Shown: positions 26,645 through 35,358 of the stretch, one piece after another
Numbering within the stretch: position 1 is the first letter of the stretch
Layout of the letters: every line of letters starts with the position of its first letter
Assembly (NCBI GenBank): GCA_030153045.1
Contig: JASLID010000075.1
Location: 7,378 to 71,377 of the forward strand
Length of the DNA: 64,000 nucleotides
DNA from: Flavobacterium sp.
GTDB lineage: Bacteria > Bacteroidota > Bacteroidia > Flavobacteriales > Flavobacteriaceae
Reading direction: 5' to 3'
Notes under the pieces: model-generated
What the model saw: only the letters and a program-made list of their open reading frames with translations
Database searches by the model: none
Told to the model about the DNA's origin: nothing
Program-made: the position numbers and the translations under genes

Positions 26645-27038
26645 GATAGCTTATTATTTAGTCATTTTTGTAGGAGCTTTAACTTGCTTACAGTTTATTC
26701 CGCACGCCTTTTTAGGAATGCCAGCTGTGATTGAGCATATTGCAAAAGGTGAAATTCAGGAACCCGCTGCACAAGGTATGCAAATGATTTGGTTGTATTC
26801 TTCTATTATGATGCTATTGTCAGGAATCTGGATGTTGTTTTTAGCCAAGCCTATAAAGAACGGCAATCATTCGGCTAGAACACAAGGATTGTTGTTGGCA
26901 TTAGGACTAATCATTTTTGGAATGGGTTGCAGTTACATTGCAAACAATATTCTGAATCATTTATTTTTCTTCACAGTAGAAGGTATTTTATTATTAATAG
27001 CCACCACATTTTTCTTTAAAAAACAAACCAATGAGTAA
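26637..27038 (+). CDS. Small four-helix membrane protein, unknown
   Basis: This 133-residue protein is largely hydrophobic with four predicted helices (about 5-24, 48-68, 82-100 and 108-127). No motif is recognised. It overlaps the dehydrogenase before it and the VOC gene after it by 8 bp each (AATGAATAA and AATGAGTAA), so it belongs to a tightly coupled trio. Confidence 0.7.
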   Translation: MNKIAYYLVIFVGALTCLQFIPHAFLGMPAVIEHIAKGEIQEPAAQGMQMIWLYSSIMMLLSGIWMLFLAKPIKNGNHSARTQGLLLALGLIIFGMGCSYIANNILNHLFFFTVEGILLLIATTFFFKKQTNE

Positions 27039-27429
27039 TAAAGACATTAAAAGAGTGACCGGTATTGGTGGTTTTTTCTTTAAAACCGAAGATCCAAATG
27101 CCACAAGAGAATGGTATAAAACTCATTTAGGGATTCCAACAGATCAATATGGTTGGACTTTCTGGTGGAAAGACAAAGAAGGAAACGAGTGTTCAACCCA
27201 ATGGTCGCCATTTGAAGCCAGCACAAAATACTTCGAGCCAAGTCAAAAACAGTTCATGATGAACTTTCGCGTTGACAATCTTGAAGCACTTTTAGAAATT
27301 TTAAAGGAAGAAGGTGTAACAATTGTAGACGAAGTAGAGACTTATGATTATGGAAAGTTTGGTTGGATACTTGATCCTGAAGGAAATAAAATAGAACTTT
27401 GGGAACCAATCGACAAGGCTTTTCTTTAA
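27031..27429 (+). CDS. VOC (glyoxalase/bleomycin-resistance fold) family protein
   Basis: This 132-residue protein has the paired beta-alpha-beta-beta-beta units of the vicinal oxygen chelate fold: GIGGFFFKTEDPNATREWYKTHLGI at the start and YGKFGWILDPEGNKIELWEP at the end, which carries the usual metal-ligand Glu. It may be a glyoxalase-like lyase, dioxygenase or antibiotic-binding protein; sequence alone does not decide. It is the third gene of the overlapping trio starting at 25676. Confidence 0.85.
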   Translation: MSNKDIKRVTGIGGFFFKTEDPNATREWYKTHLGIPTDQYGWTFWWKDKEGNECSTQWSPFEASTKYFEPSQKQFMMNFRVDNLEALLEILKEEGVTIVDEVETYDYGKFGWILDPEGNKIELWEPIDKAFL

Positions 27430-27473
27430 AAACTGATCTATAAATAAACATAAAAACAAAACAAAAAACAATT

Positions 27474-27758
27474 ATGGAAACAAACAAACCAAATGAAGAG
27501 TGGAACAATCCACAACAACCCATTCAAGACAACAAAAAACTCGCATGTGGTCTTTTAGCAATATTATTAGGCCCATTAGGAATACATAAATTTCTTTTGG
27601 GATATACAAATGAAGGAATAATTACCTTGGTAATTTCTGTTTTTACTTGTGGGACTGTAACAAGTTTAATGGGACTTATTGAAGGAATAATATATTTAAC
27701 AAAGACTGATCAGGAATTTTACCAAACCTATCAAGTGGGTAAAAAAGCTTGGTTTTAA
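27474..27758 (+). CDS. TM2 domain-containing membrane protein
   Basis: This 94-residue protein has a hydrophilic, proline- and asparagine-rich N-terminus and then a TM2 domain. The first helix ACGLLAILLGPLGIHKFLLG carries the conserved G-x-x-G-x-H-x-F-x-x-G turn, and the second spans the T-rich segment ending GLIEGIIYL. TM2 proteins are widespread and of unknown role. The gene ends at a strong bidirectional terminator. Confidence 0.87.
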   Translation: METNKPNEEWNNPQQPIQDNKKLACGLLAILLGPLGIHKFLLGYTNEGIITLVISVFTCGTVTSLMGLIEGIIYLTKTDQEFYQTYQVGKKAWF

Positions 27759-27760
27759 TA

Positions 27761-27792
27761 AAAAAAGGCGGAGTATGTACTCCGCCTTTTTT
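27761..27792. terminator. Bidirectional Rho-independent terminator
   Basis: A perfect stem, AAAAAAGGCGGAGT / ACTCCGCCTTTTTT, closes a tiny loop (ATGT). It lies between the TM2 gene (+) and the acyltransferase gene (-), whose stop codon it overlaps by two bases. Confidence 0.94.
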
Positions 27793-29593
27793 ATTCTCCT
27801 TTTTCTGCTAGTTTTCTTTCCAGCTCCGCCTGAAATTCTTCCATAACAGGTTTCATTGTGCTTTCAGGGATGTCGGCAATTCTAATATACATTAGTCCAT
27901 CGACAGCATTGTTAAATAGTGGGTCAACATTAAAAGCAACCACTCTAGCGTTTTGTTTGATGTATTTTTTTATCAAAACCGGTAAGCGTAAACTACCCGG
28001 TTCAAGTTCATCAATAATTTTATCGAATTTTACTAAATCGGCTTCCGCTTCATTAAAAATGAAATCTTTGTCGGCGTCTTTCAATTTTACTTTGTATTCT
28101 TTTTTAGGGTGTATGTATTGGGCTACATAAGGATCGTAATAATTCGATTTCATGAATTCAATCATCAATGATTTCGAAAAATCTGAAAACTGATTGCTAA
28201 TACTCACTCCGCCAATCAAGAATTTATGTTCTGGATGACGTAATGTGGTGTGCACAATTCCTTTCCAAAGCAAAAATAAAGGCATTGGTTTTTGCTGGTA
28301 ATCTTTAATGATAAAGGCACGTCCCATCTCAATAGATTTGCTCATCATGTCGAACAATTCAGGTTCGAAACGAAATAAATCTTGTAGATAAAATCCGTCT
28401 ATACCATATTTTGCAAATATTTCAGATCCCAATCCCATACGATATGCACCAGCAATTTGCTTGGCATCATCATCCCATAAAAACAAATGACGATAGTGTT
28501 TGTCGAATTTGTCAATATCGATAGATTCATTAGTACCTTCTCCAACTTCTCTAAAAGTTATTTCGCGCAAACGTCCTATTTCATGTAAAATATTTGGAAT
28601 GTCTTTCGCTTCTGCAAAAAACACCTCGTAGTTTTTACTTTGCAATAACCTAGCATCATTTTCACGAAGCTTGTTTACTTCAGATATGATGTTATTTTGA
28701 TTAGCACCGGTAGCTATTTCCTTAGGGTTTTTAGGTAATTTTAAATTGGGTACTGTTAGTAATTTGCTTTCTTTTTCGAAAGCATTCGCCAGCATATAGG
28801 TTTTCTTTCTCAGAAACTCTGAGTATTCTTCAATAGTCTGATGTTCGTTTTGTTCTGCCACAGAAATAGGCTTTCCAATTCTAACTTTAATTACACGGTC
28901 TTTTTGGGTTAACAATTCAGAAGGTAATTTAGCTGTTCGAAGCGTATCGCTTATTTTAGAAAGAAAATAAAACAAACGGCTATTTTTTGCGTGAAAGTAA
29001 ATAGGTATAACTGGAACTTGCGCTTTTCTAATTACTTTGATAGCGCCTTCTTCCCATTGTTTGTCGACCATTAATTTGCCGTCTTTATAAGTAGAAACTT
29101 CTCCGGCAGGAAACATCCCTAAAGGTTTGCCGTCACTTAAATGGCGAAGTGTTTCTTTGATTCCTATTACGCTTGATTTAGCATCCTTATGGGTCTCAAA
29201 AGGATTTACCGGCATAATGTAAGGTTTCATGGGTTCAATCCTATGAAGTAAAAAGTTGGCTATAATTTTAAAATTAGGTTCTCTTTCGAGCATTAATTTC
29301 AATAATAAAATACCATCAATTCCTCCAAGAGGATGGTTTGAAATGGTAATATATGGCCCTTCTTTAGGTAAGCGTTTTAAGTCTTCTTCGTGGATTTCAA
29401 ATTTAATTTGGAACTCGTCTAAAATGGCGTTCAAAAACTCAACATCTTTAAGATGTTTGTTGCGGTTGTATATTTTATTAAGTGAAGAGATTTGAAGCAC
29501 CTTCATGAGTATCCAACCCGAGAAAGTTCCCAAAACCCCATATTTATCAGTGTTTATTGCTTTTGCAACTTCTTTAGCGGTAACTAAACCCAT
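27791..29593 (-). CDS. olsF: Bifunctional acyltransferase: PlsC-like plus GNAT, OlsF-like
   Basis: This 600-residue protein has two acyltransferase parts. Residues about 70-270 are a PlsC-like O-acyltransferase with NHPLGGIDG (86-94) and FPAGEVS (161-167). Residues about 310-520 are a GNAT-like N-acyltransferase of the OlsB/hemolysin-related type (IGRLREITFREVGEGTN, YRMGLGSEIFAKYGIDGFYLQDLF, EMGRAFI). The same fusion order is known for OlsF, which makes ornithine lipids in Serratia and Flavobacterium johnsoniae: the GNAT part N-acylates ornithine and the PlsC part O-acylates the lyso-lipid. Glycine- or other aminolipid specificity is possible. The gene is single, ends at a terminator and has a -7 box at 29620-29627. 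Confidence 0.82.
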   Translation of the reverse strand: MGLVTAKEVAKAINTDKYGVLGTFSGWILMKVLQISSLNKIYNRNKHLKDVEFLNAILDEFQIKFEIHEEDLKRLPKEGPYITISNHPLGGIDGILLLKLMLEREPNFKIIANFLLHRIEPMKPYIMPVNPFETHKDAKSSVIGIKETLRHLSDGKPLGMFPAGEVSTYKDGKLMVDKQWEEGAIKVIRKAQVPVIPIYFHAKNSRLFYFLSKISDTLRTAKLPSELLTQKDRVIKVRIGKPISVAEQNEHQTIEEYSEFLRKKTYMLANAFEKESKLLTVPNLKLPKNPKEIATGANQNNIISEVNKLRENDARLLQSKNYEVFFAEAKDIPNILHEIGRLREITFREVGEGTNESIDIDKFDKHYRHLFLWDDDAKQIAGAYRMGLGSEIFAKYGIDGFYLQDLFRFEPELFDMMSKSIEMGRAFIIKDYQQKPMPLFLLWKGIVHTTLRHPEHKFLIGGVSISNQFSDFSKSLMIEFMKSNYYDPYVAQYIHPKKEYKVKLKDADKDFIFNEAEADLVKFDKIIDELEPGSLRLPVLIKKYIKQNARVVAFNVDPLFNNAVDGLMYIRIADIPESTMKPVMEEFQAELERKLAEKGE

Positions 29594-29619
29594 TTAATTT
29601 TTTGATTTTATGCGAAAGA

Positions 29620-29627
29620 CAAAGATA
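29620..29627 (-). promoter_or_regulatory. Candidate -7 box of the olsF-like gene
   Basis: On the minus strand this reads TATCTTTG (TAnnTTTG), 26 bases before the ATG at 29593. The -33 region is not clear. Confidence 0.55.
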
Positions 29628-29736
29628 GCAAAACTTGTATAAGTTTTGGAAAAGTTTTAAGATTTATCCCTTTTTATTCGAAGTAAAATGAATTAAAATG
29701 ATTGAAAATTAAAGTGTTGCAGAATAATTAATTTTC

Positions 29737-29769
29737 TTGTTTTTATTTGATGGTTTTTCAATACATTTG
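29737..29769 (+). promoter_or_regulatory. Promoter of exonuclease III gene
   Basis: TTG (29737-29739), a 22-bp spacer and TACATTTG (29762-29769) fit the flavobacterial -33/-7 pattern, 20 bases before the ATG. Confidence 0.6.
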
Positions 29770-29789
29770 AAAAAAAGATTCACTTCAAA

Positions 29790-30551
29790 ATGAAGATTAT
29801 TTCATACAACGTTAATGGAATTCGAGCTGCCATAACCAAAGGTTTTCTCGATTGGTTGCAAGCTGCAAATCCAGATATAATTTGCCTACAAGAAATTAAA
29901 GCAACACAAGACCAAATCCCGGTTATGGAAATTGAGATGGCTGGGTATCCTTACCAATATTATTTTCCAGCAGAGAAAAAAGGATATAGTGGCGTGGCTA
30001 TTTTGTCTAAGGTAAAACCAAATAATGTTGTTTTTGGAACGGGAATTAAACACATGGATTTTGAAGGAAGAAATCTTCGTGCCGATTTCGACGGATTTTC
30101 AGTAATGAGTTTATATTTGCCTTCAGGGACAAACATAGATCGATTAGATCATAAGTTTATGTATATGGATGATTTTCATAAGTACATTGATGATTTAAAA
30201 GCGAGTATTCCAAACCTGATTATTTGCGGAGATTATAATATTTGTCATCAAGCAATTGATATTCACGATCCTATACGTAATGCTAAAGTTTCTGGGTTTT
30301 TACCCGAAGAACGTGCTTGGTTAGATGGATTTATGAAATCAGGATTTGTTGACAGTTTCCGTCATTTTAACAAAGATCCACACCATTACAGCTGGTGGAG
30401 TTACAGAGCAGGAGCTCGCGGAAATAATAAAGGCTGGCGAATAGATTATAACTTGGTTTCCGAATCTTTGCAGCACAGAATGAAACGGGCTGTGATTTTA
30501 CCTGATGCCATGCATTCAGACCATTGCCCCATTTTAGTAGAAATAGAATAA
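29790..30551 (+). CDS. xth: Exodeoxyribonuclease III
   Basis: This 253-residue AP endonuclease/3'-5' exonuclease of the ExoIII/APE1 family works in base-excision repair. Motifs run in order: MKIISYNVNGIRAA, the metal-binding Glu in CLQEIKAT, catalytic GDYNICH, WWSYRAGARGNNKGWRIDY and the C-terminal His in MHSDHCPI. Length is standard. It precedes the OmpA lipoprotein gene by 18 bp and may be co-transcribed with it. Confidence 0.97.
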   Translation: MKIISYNVNGIRAAITKGFLDWLQAANPDIICLQEIKATQDQIPVMEIEMAGYPYQYYFPAEKKGYSGVAILSKVKPNNVVFGTGIKHMDFEGRNLRADFDGFSVMSLYLPSGTNIDRLDHKFMYMDDFHKYIDDLKASIPNLIICGDYNICHQAIDIHDPIRNAKVSGFLPEERAWLDGFMKSGFVDSFRHFNKDPHHYSWWSYRAGARGNNKGWRIDYNLVSESLQHRMKRAVILPDAMHSDHCPILVEIE

Positions 30552-30569
30552 CCTAAAATACCACAAAAA

Positions 30570-31538
30570 ATGATAAAAAAAGTTTCCTTCGGATTATTGG
30601 CAATTGCCTTGACCACATCATCTTGTGTGTCTAAAAAGATATATGCAGATTTAGAAAATAAATTTGCTAATTTAAAGAAAGAACGTAACGCATTAGCAGA
30701 TCAAAATGATTCGCTGAAAGTTGCAAACACTAAGTTTTTGGCTGATAACGGAAGTTTAAAATCGGAATTAGACAAAGCAACTGCGGAACGTAATAAATTA
30801 GCGACCGATTATGCTGCTGCAAGTAACAACTTAAAAGCCTTGCAAAATTCATACGATGCGCTTGAAAAAAATAGCGACACGGCTCTAAAAGCTAACATGG
30901 AGAAAAACCGTGATTTATTAGAACAATTAGAAGCCAAAGAAAAAGCATTGGCTGCTGAGAAAAACCGTTTGAGTAAATTATCAGCCGATTTAAAAGACCG
31001 TTCTGATCGTGTAAATGAATTGGAAAACATGATTGCTGCGAAAGAAGCTTCATTGAAAAAACTAAAAGAAACGCTTTCTAAATCGTTAAAAGCTTTCGAA
31101 GGAAAAGGATTAACCATCCAACAAAAAGACGGTAAAGTATATGTTTCTATGGAAAACAAATTACTTTTCGAATCAGGAAGCTGGACAGTAGGTGCTGAAG
31201 GTAAAAAAGCAGTAGACTTAGTAGGTAAAGTATTAGGAGACAATCCAGATATTGCTGTTTTAATTGAAGGACATACAGACAACGATAAAATCACAGGAAC
31301 GATTGGTGGTGGAGTAGAAAACAACTGGGATTTATCTACCAAAAGAGCTACAGCGATTGTAAATATTTTATCGGCTAATGCTAAGGTTAAAAAAGAAAAT
31401 TTAACAGCAGCAGGTCGTGGTGAGTATTCTCCATTATTGAGCAATGATAGTCCTGATGGAAAAGCTAAAAACCGTCGTATTGAAATTATTTTGACTCCTA
31501 AATTGGATGAAATTTCTAAAATGTTAAACGAGATTTAA
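30570..31538 (+). CDS. OmpA-family lipoprotein with coiled coil
   Basis: This 322-residue outer-membrane lipoprotein has a signal ending TTSSC (Cys19). A long coiled coil follows (about 28-180, charged heptads such as ATAERNKLATDY and LEAKEKALAAEKN), then an OmpA C-terminal domain (about 190-315) with LIEGHTDNDK and KAKNRRIEI, which binds peptidoglycan. It thus probably bridges outer membrane and cell wall. It ends just before a terminator. Confidence 0.92.
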   Translation: MIKKVSFGLLAIALTTSSCVSKKIYADLENKFANLKKERNALADQNDSLKVANTKFLADNGSLKSELDKATAERNKLATDYAAASNNLKALQNSYDALEKNSDTALKANMEKNRDLLEQLEAKEKALAAEKNRLSKLSADLKDRSDRVNELENMIAAKEASLKKLKETLSKSLKAFEGKGLTIQQKDGKVYVSMENKLLFESGSWTVGAEGKKAVDLVGKVLGDNPDIAVLIEGHTDNDKITGTIGGGVENNWDLSTKRATAIVNILSANAKVKKENLTAAGRGEYSPLLSNDSPDGKAKNRRIEIILTPKLDEISKMLNEI

Positions 31539-31561
31539 TATAAGGAAATAAGGTTCTAAGT

Positions 31562-31594
31562 AAAAAGGTTCTAAGGTTTTCTTAGAACCTTTTT
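31562..31594 (+). terminator. Rho-independent terminator after OmpA lipoprotein
   Basis: The stem AAAAAGGTTCTAAG / CTTAGAACCTTTTT (14 bp, perfect) with loop GTTTT is followed by further T. The stem arms belong to a cluster of GGTTCTAAG repeats (see repeat at 31552). Confidence 0.88.
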
Positions 31595-31612
31595 TTATAC
31601 TTTATAGAGTAT

Positions 31613-31620
31613 TATCTTTG
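31613..31620 (+). promoter_or_regulatory. Candidate -7 box before the aldo/keto reductase
   Basis: TATCTTTG fits TAnnTTTG, but it is 102 bases upstream of the ATG, implying an unusually long leader that contains CTTAG repeats and a 14-codon frame (31669-31713). Only moderate support. Confidence 0.4.
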
Positions 31621-31722
31621 CAAACGAAACTTAGTAACTCAGCATCTTAGCGCCTTAGAACCTTTAAGATGAAACGAGCTTGCAAGTTACATGAGACCAT
31701 TGAAAAACAATAGTAACGACGA

Positions 31723-32760
31723 ATGAAATACACCACACTACCCAATACGAATCTCGAAGTCAGTAAAATATGTTTAGGTACGATGACCTTTGGCAATCAA
31801 AACACCGAAGCCGATGCTCATTCTCAATTAGATTATGCTGTCGAAAGAGGAGTTAATTTTATGGACACTGCCGAAATGTATCCCATAGGAGGAAACGAAC
31901 ATATTTTTGGAAGTACCGAAAGATATATTGGAACGTGGTTGGCTAAAAACAGTCATAAAAGAGAAAAACTAGTTGTCGCTACTAAAATTGCGGGGCCTAA
32001 TCGAGGTATGGGATATATCCGAAATCCACTCGATTTTTCTAAAAAAAGCATTCATCAGGCAGTCGATTTGAGTTTAAAAAACCTGCAGACCGATTATATT
32101 GATTTGTACCAAATGCACTGGCCGGACCGTGTTATGAATATGTTCGGCAAACGCGGTTTAGAAGCCATCGATCATCAGTGGGAAGATAATATTATTGATG
32201 TTTTAACTACGTTTGACGGATTAATCAAGGAGGGAAAAATTAAGCACATAGGAGTTTCAAATGAAAATGCTTGGGGAGTCATGAAATTCTTAAATGAAAG
32301 TGAAAAACACAATCTTCCTAGAATCGCTACGATTCAAAATCCGTTTTCTTTGCTAAATCGATTATTCGAAGTGGGATTAACCGAAATGTGTCTTCGAGAA
32401 AATGTAGGATTGTTAGCGTATTCACCATTAGGATTTGGGTTTCTTACTGGAAAACATTTAAACGGAATTGTACCCAACTCTAGGTTGGGATTATTTCCTC
32501 ATTTTACCCGTTATACCAACGAAAACTGCTTCAGAGTAACCCGATTGTATCAGGACTTGGCTCATAGTTTGGGACTGACTTTAACCGAGCTTTCTTTAGC
32601 TTTTGTTCATCATCAGGAGTTTGTGACTTCAACCATTATTGGTGCTACTTCGCTAGACCAATTGGAAGAAAATATCAATGCGTTTGATGTCATGTTGACT
32701 GATGAGGTTCTCATTCAAATTAATAAAATTCAGGAGTTAATACCGAATCCGGCGCCGTAG
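31723..32760 (+). CDS. tas: Aldo/keto reductase, Tas family
   Basis: This 345-residue NADPH-dependent reductase has the AKR catalytic tetrad Asp48, Tyr53, Lys88 and His132. It resembles E. coli Tas along its whole length: LGTMTFGNQNTEADAH, VNFMDTAEMYP, LQTDYIDLYQMHWPDR, TIQNPFSLLNRLFEVGL, LLAYSPLGFGFLTGK and the C-terminal PNPAP ending. Tas can suppress a tyrosine auxotrophy in E. coli, but the natural substrate is unknown. It is monocistronic by spacing. Confidence 0.92.
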   Translation: MKYTTLPNTNLEVSKICLGTMTFGNQNTEADAHSQLDYAVERGVNFMDTAEMYPIGGNEHIFGSTERYIGTWLAKNSHKREKLVVATKIAGPNRGMGYIRNPLDFSKKSIHQAVDLSLKNLQTDYIDLYQMHWPDRVMNMFGKRGLEAIDHQWEDNIIDVLTTFDGLIKEGKIKHIGVSNENAWGVMKFLNESEKHNLPRIATIQNPFSLLNRLFEVGLTEMCLRENVGLLAYSPLGFGFLTGKHLNGIVPNSRLGLFPHFTRYTNENCFRVTRLYQDLAHSLGLTLTELSLAFVHHQEFVTSTIIGATSLDQLEENINAFDVMLTDEVLIQINKIQELIPNPAP

Positions 32761-32809
32761 TTTCGTCTATAATCAAGTTATCCATAATGCTAAAAAAAAA
32801 AATAAGAAT

Positions 32810-33628
32810 ATGAAAAAGATAATTACAATTTTATTACTTGGATTCGTTATGATTTCTTGCTCAAGAAATGAAGATAATCCTGTCGTTAATGAGCCGTTAA
32901 TAACAAAAATGAATACAAACGTATTTTATCCAGGTTCATCGTCGTATGATCAAGCAGAATTAAAATTTAATTTTGAATACGATGCAAACCAAAAACTTAC
33001 AAAAGAAATTGGTGGATTTCTTCCCGTTTCTGGTTCATCAGGTATTGGTGGGCTTTTTACAGATAAAGTTTATACTTCATTGATTTATACAAACAATACT
33101 GTTACTGTTGAGGATTTTTCTTCCACTACTGATTTTGATGTTCTTAAAAACACCAAATATTTTACTCTAAACATTTTAAATCAAATTCTTACTAAAGAAA
33201 TCCCAAACAGCAATAATTATTGGCTTAAAAAACAGACTTTTAAGTATTTAGACAATAAAATTTCTGAGATAAAAACTGTTCTTCCGAATGTGCCTTATAA
33301 TCCAACTGATCCGAATGATTACATATGGACATATTTAGAAAAATTTTATTACGACACAAATGGGAACTTAACGAAAACAGAATATTTTGAACAACAAAAC
33401 GGAATAAATAAAGGTGAAAAAGTCGTAAGGACTTTTGAAGATTATGATAACTCTACAAATCCTTGTAGAAGATTACAGTTATTAGATAAATTTTTCTACC
33501 GTTCACTTTCAAAAAATAATTTTAGAAAATATACAGAAGTTCATTATGATTATGAAGTGTTAACTTCAACAAATACAACGACTTGGGATTTCAATTATGA
33601 TTCTGGCGGACAATTAATAATAAATTGA
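32810..33628 (+). CDS. Lipoprotein of unknown function
   Basis: This 272-residue protein has a lipoprotein signal ending FVMISC (Cys17), followed by SRNEDN, an acidic stretch like the flavobacterial lipoprotein export signal, so it may be surface exposed. The body has repeated short motifs typical of DUF4595/RHS-like lipoproteins: FNFEYDANQKLTKEIGG, FYYDTNGNLTKTEYF, HYDYEVLTSTN and WDFNYDSGGQLIIN. Such YD-type repeats form beta-meander sheets. No enzyme motif is seen. Confidence 0.65.
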   Translation: MKKIITILLLGFVMISCSRNEDNPVVNEPLITKMNTNVFYPGSSSYDQAELKFNFEYDANQKLTKEIGGFLPVSGSSGIGGLFTDKVYTSLIYTNNTVTVEDFSSTTDFDVLKNTKYFTLNILNQILTKEIPNSNNYWLKKQTFKYLDNKISEIKTVLPNVPYNPTDPNDYIWTYLEKFYYDTNGNLTKTEYFEQQNGINKGEKVVRTFEDYDNSTNPCRRLQLLDKFFYRSLSKNNFRKYTEVHYDYEVLTSTNTTTWDFNYDSGGQLIIN

Positions 33629-33759
33629 AAATAAAAGCACACTACAGATAACATGAGTTTCGCAAGATGTGGGGTTGAAAGTAACGCAAGGAAGATTTTG
33701 GAAGGTTGAAGTTTCTTCCTTCACTAGCACCCACTAAGTTGTTTAACGAACGAAGCCAA

Positions 33760-35358
33760 TTATACTTTTTCATTAACTTCTTCTATTTCCAGCTTTTTCA
33801 AATCAGATATCGCTGGACCGTTGATTATTTTTCCATCTGTCGTAAACCTTGAGCCATGAAGTGGACAATCGAATGATTTCTCATCAGCGTTCCATTGCAA
33901 GATGCCACCAAGATGCGGACAAACAGCACTGCAGGCATGCAAATTGTTCTGGACATCTCGATAGACGGCAATTTTTTTCAATCCAGAAGAAATTACGCCT
34001 CCTTCTCCGGGTTTCAAATCATTTACAGCTTCTATATCTCCCGTAGTTAACCAATCTGCAAATTGAGCTACCATATTGCCTACTTCGTGTAAATAATCAG
34101 CTGTTATTTTCAGCGTAATGCGAGAAGGACTGTATAAATCTTCCCACGGGTTTTTTACACCAGTGATGATATCTGTAATAATCATTCCGCCCAATGTACC
34201 GTGGGTCATTCCATTTCCGGAATCACCAGTAATAATATAGATGTTATCGTCACTTGGATTTTTGCCAATGAAAGCTAAGGAATCAATAGGTTCCAACACT
34301 TGACCTGACCATTTGTATTCCACATTTCCCATGGTTGGAAACCTTTCTTTGGTCCATTCCACTAATCGGTCATATCTGTCTTCTTCAGGAATATTCTCAT
34401 CATTTGCTTGCCCCACTTTGTGGTCCTCACCACCTGAAATTAACAAATCGAACGCCTCATCGTATGCTTCTAATCGCACATAATGATAAGGCGAACAAAT
34501 CCATTTAGAATCCTGGTTTCCGGTATCCCACCATAATGAATAAGGGACTATTCCTTTGGGGATTTTTGTGGCAATTACATACGTACGGTAAGGCCATTGT
34601 TTGGTGTGCATTTCAACCCAATCATTAACTGGCGTATTAGTAGCGACTACAATATGGTTGGCTTTTATTTCAAATCCGTTTGCTTTTGCGCCTTCTTTTG
34701 TAATGTCTTCAGCTTTTGTCTCGGTGTATATTTTTCCTCCCATGCCAGTAATTGCCTCAGTCAAACCTTTGAGGTATTTCATGATGTGAAATTGACCCTG
34801 TTCAGGAAATCTGAGGCATTGTTTTTTTTCTTCAAAGGATAAACCGGGAATCTGATCCAGCATTTCTGTATGTAGTCCAGCGTTTGTAGTTGCAGTATAT
34901 TCTTTTTCGAGTGTTTCTATTTTATCGTCTTCGCTTAAAAACAAATAACCATTTACTTTTTTGAAATTGCAATCTATATTCTCCCGTTGGATGGTATTGG
35001 TAATCCACTGAATCGCTTCCATATGGCTGTTGGCAGCAAGTTGTGTTTTTTCTTTCCCGAATATTTTTTCGAGTTCAAAATAACGGTCGTCAAGGGCACA
35101 CGTAATGTGTGCGGTAGTGCGTCCAGTTTCTCCACTACCTATATAACCATCTTCCACTAGGGTGATTTTTCTACCAGCTTTTAACAAACAGTATGCTGTT
35201 GTTAATCCGGCTATTCCGCCACCAATAATTAAAATATCGGTATCAATATTTTGCTGAAGTTTTTCAAAAATAATGGGTTGCATAGAGGCAGTCCAAAATG
35301 ATTTATTTTCTCCTGAAGTGATATTGCTGTCAAAAGGGTGATATGTGGCTGTTTTCAT
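33760..35358 (-). CDS. FAD-dependent oxidoreductase with C-terminal Rieske domain
   Basis: This 532-residue protein is probably cytosolic (no signal). The N-terminal DAO-type FAD domain has IIGGGIAGLTTAYCLLKAGR (44-63) and GSGETGRTTAH. The middle carries GDSGNGMTHGTLGGMIITD, the second FAD contact. The C-terminal Rieske domain (about 440-532) has cluster ligands in CPHLGG and CPLHGSRF. This fusion is a known class of glycine/D-amino-acid-oxidase-like enzymes; the amine or amino-acid substrate is unknown. The start at 35358 lies 50 bp from a palindromic element upstream. No -7 box was found, so the promoter may be in that element. Confidence 0.9.
   Translation of the reverse strand: MKTATYHPFDSNITSGENKSFWTASMQPIIFEKLQQNIDTDILIIGGGIAGLTTAYCLLKAGRKITLVEDGYIGSGETGRTTAHITCALDDRYFELEKIFGKEKTQLAANSHMEAIQWITNTIQRENIDCNFKKVNGYLFLSEDDKIETLEKEYTATTNAGLHTEMLDQIPGLSFEEKKQCLRFPEQGQFHIMKYLKGLTEAITGMGGKIYTETKAEDITKEGAKANGFEIKANHIVVATNTPVNDWVEMHTKQWPYRTYVIATKIPKGIVPYSLWWDTGNQDSKWICSPYHYVRLEAYDEAFDLLISGGEDHKVGQANDENIPEEDRYDRLVEWTKERFPTMGNVEYKWSGQVLEPIDSLAFIGKNPSDDNIYIITGDSGNGMTHGTLGGMIITDIITGVKNPWEDLYSPSRITLKITADYLHEVGNMVAQFADWLTTGDIEAVNDLKPGEGGVISSGLKKIAVYRDVQNNLHACSAVCPHLGGILQWNADEKSFDCPLHGSRFTTDGKIINGPAISDLKKLEIEEVNEKV

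Larger units (their letters stand above)
31552..31662. repeat. Four GGTTCTAAG copies in alternating orientation
   Basis: GGTTCTAAG occurs at 31552-31560 and 31567-31575, and its complement CTTAGAACC at 31581-31589 and 31654-31662. The middle pair forms the terminator stem. The last copy lies in text reading ACTTAGTAACTCAGCATC then TTAGCGCCTTAGAACC, made of repeated CTTAG-type units. Confidence 0.6.

Noticed and set aside
30809..31444. Long open frame antisense to the OmpA lipoprotein gene
   Set aside because: It is the complement of a coiled-coil coding region with strong lysine and alanine codon bias; the sense gene has signal, domain and terminator, the antisense frame has none.
31669..31713. 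14-codon frame in the leader of tas
   Set aside because: Too short to judge and without attenuator structure or codon pattern; probably chance.
33629..33759. Possible degraded repeat after the lipoprotein gene
   Set aside because: The text recalls intergenic debris seen in flavobacteria and has an AAGGAAGA / TCTTCCTT pair, but nothing firm supports a repeat, gene or terminator.
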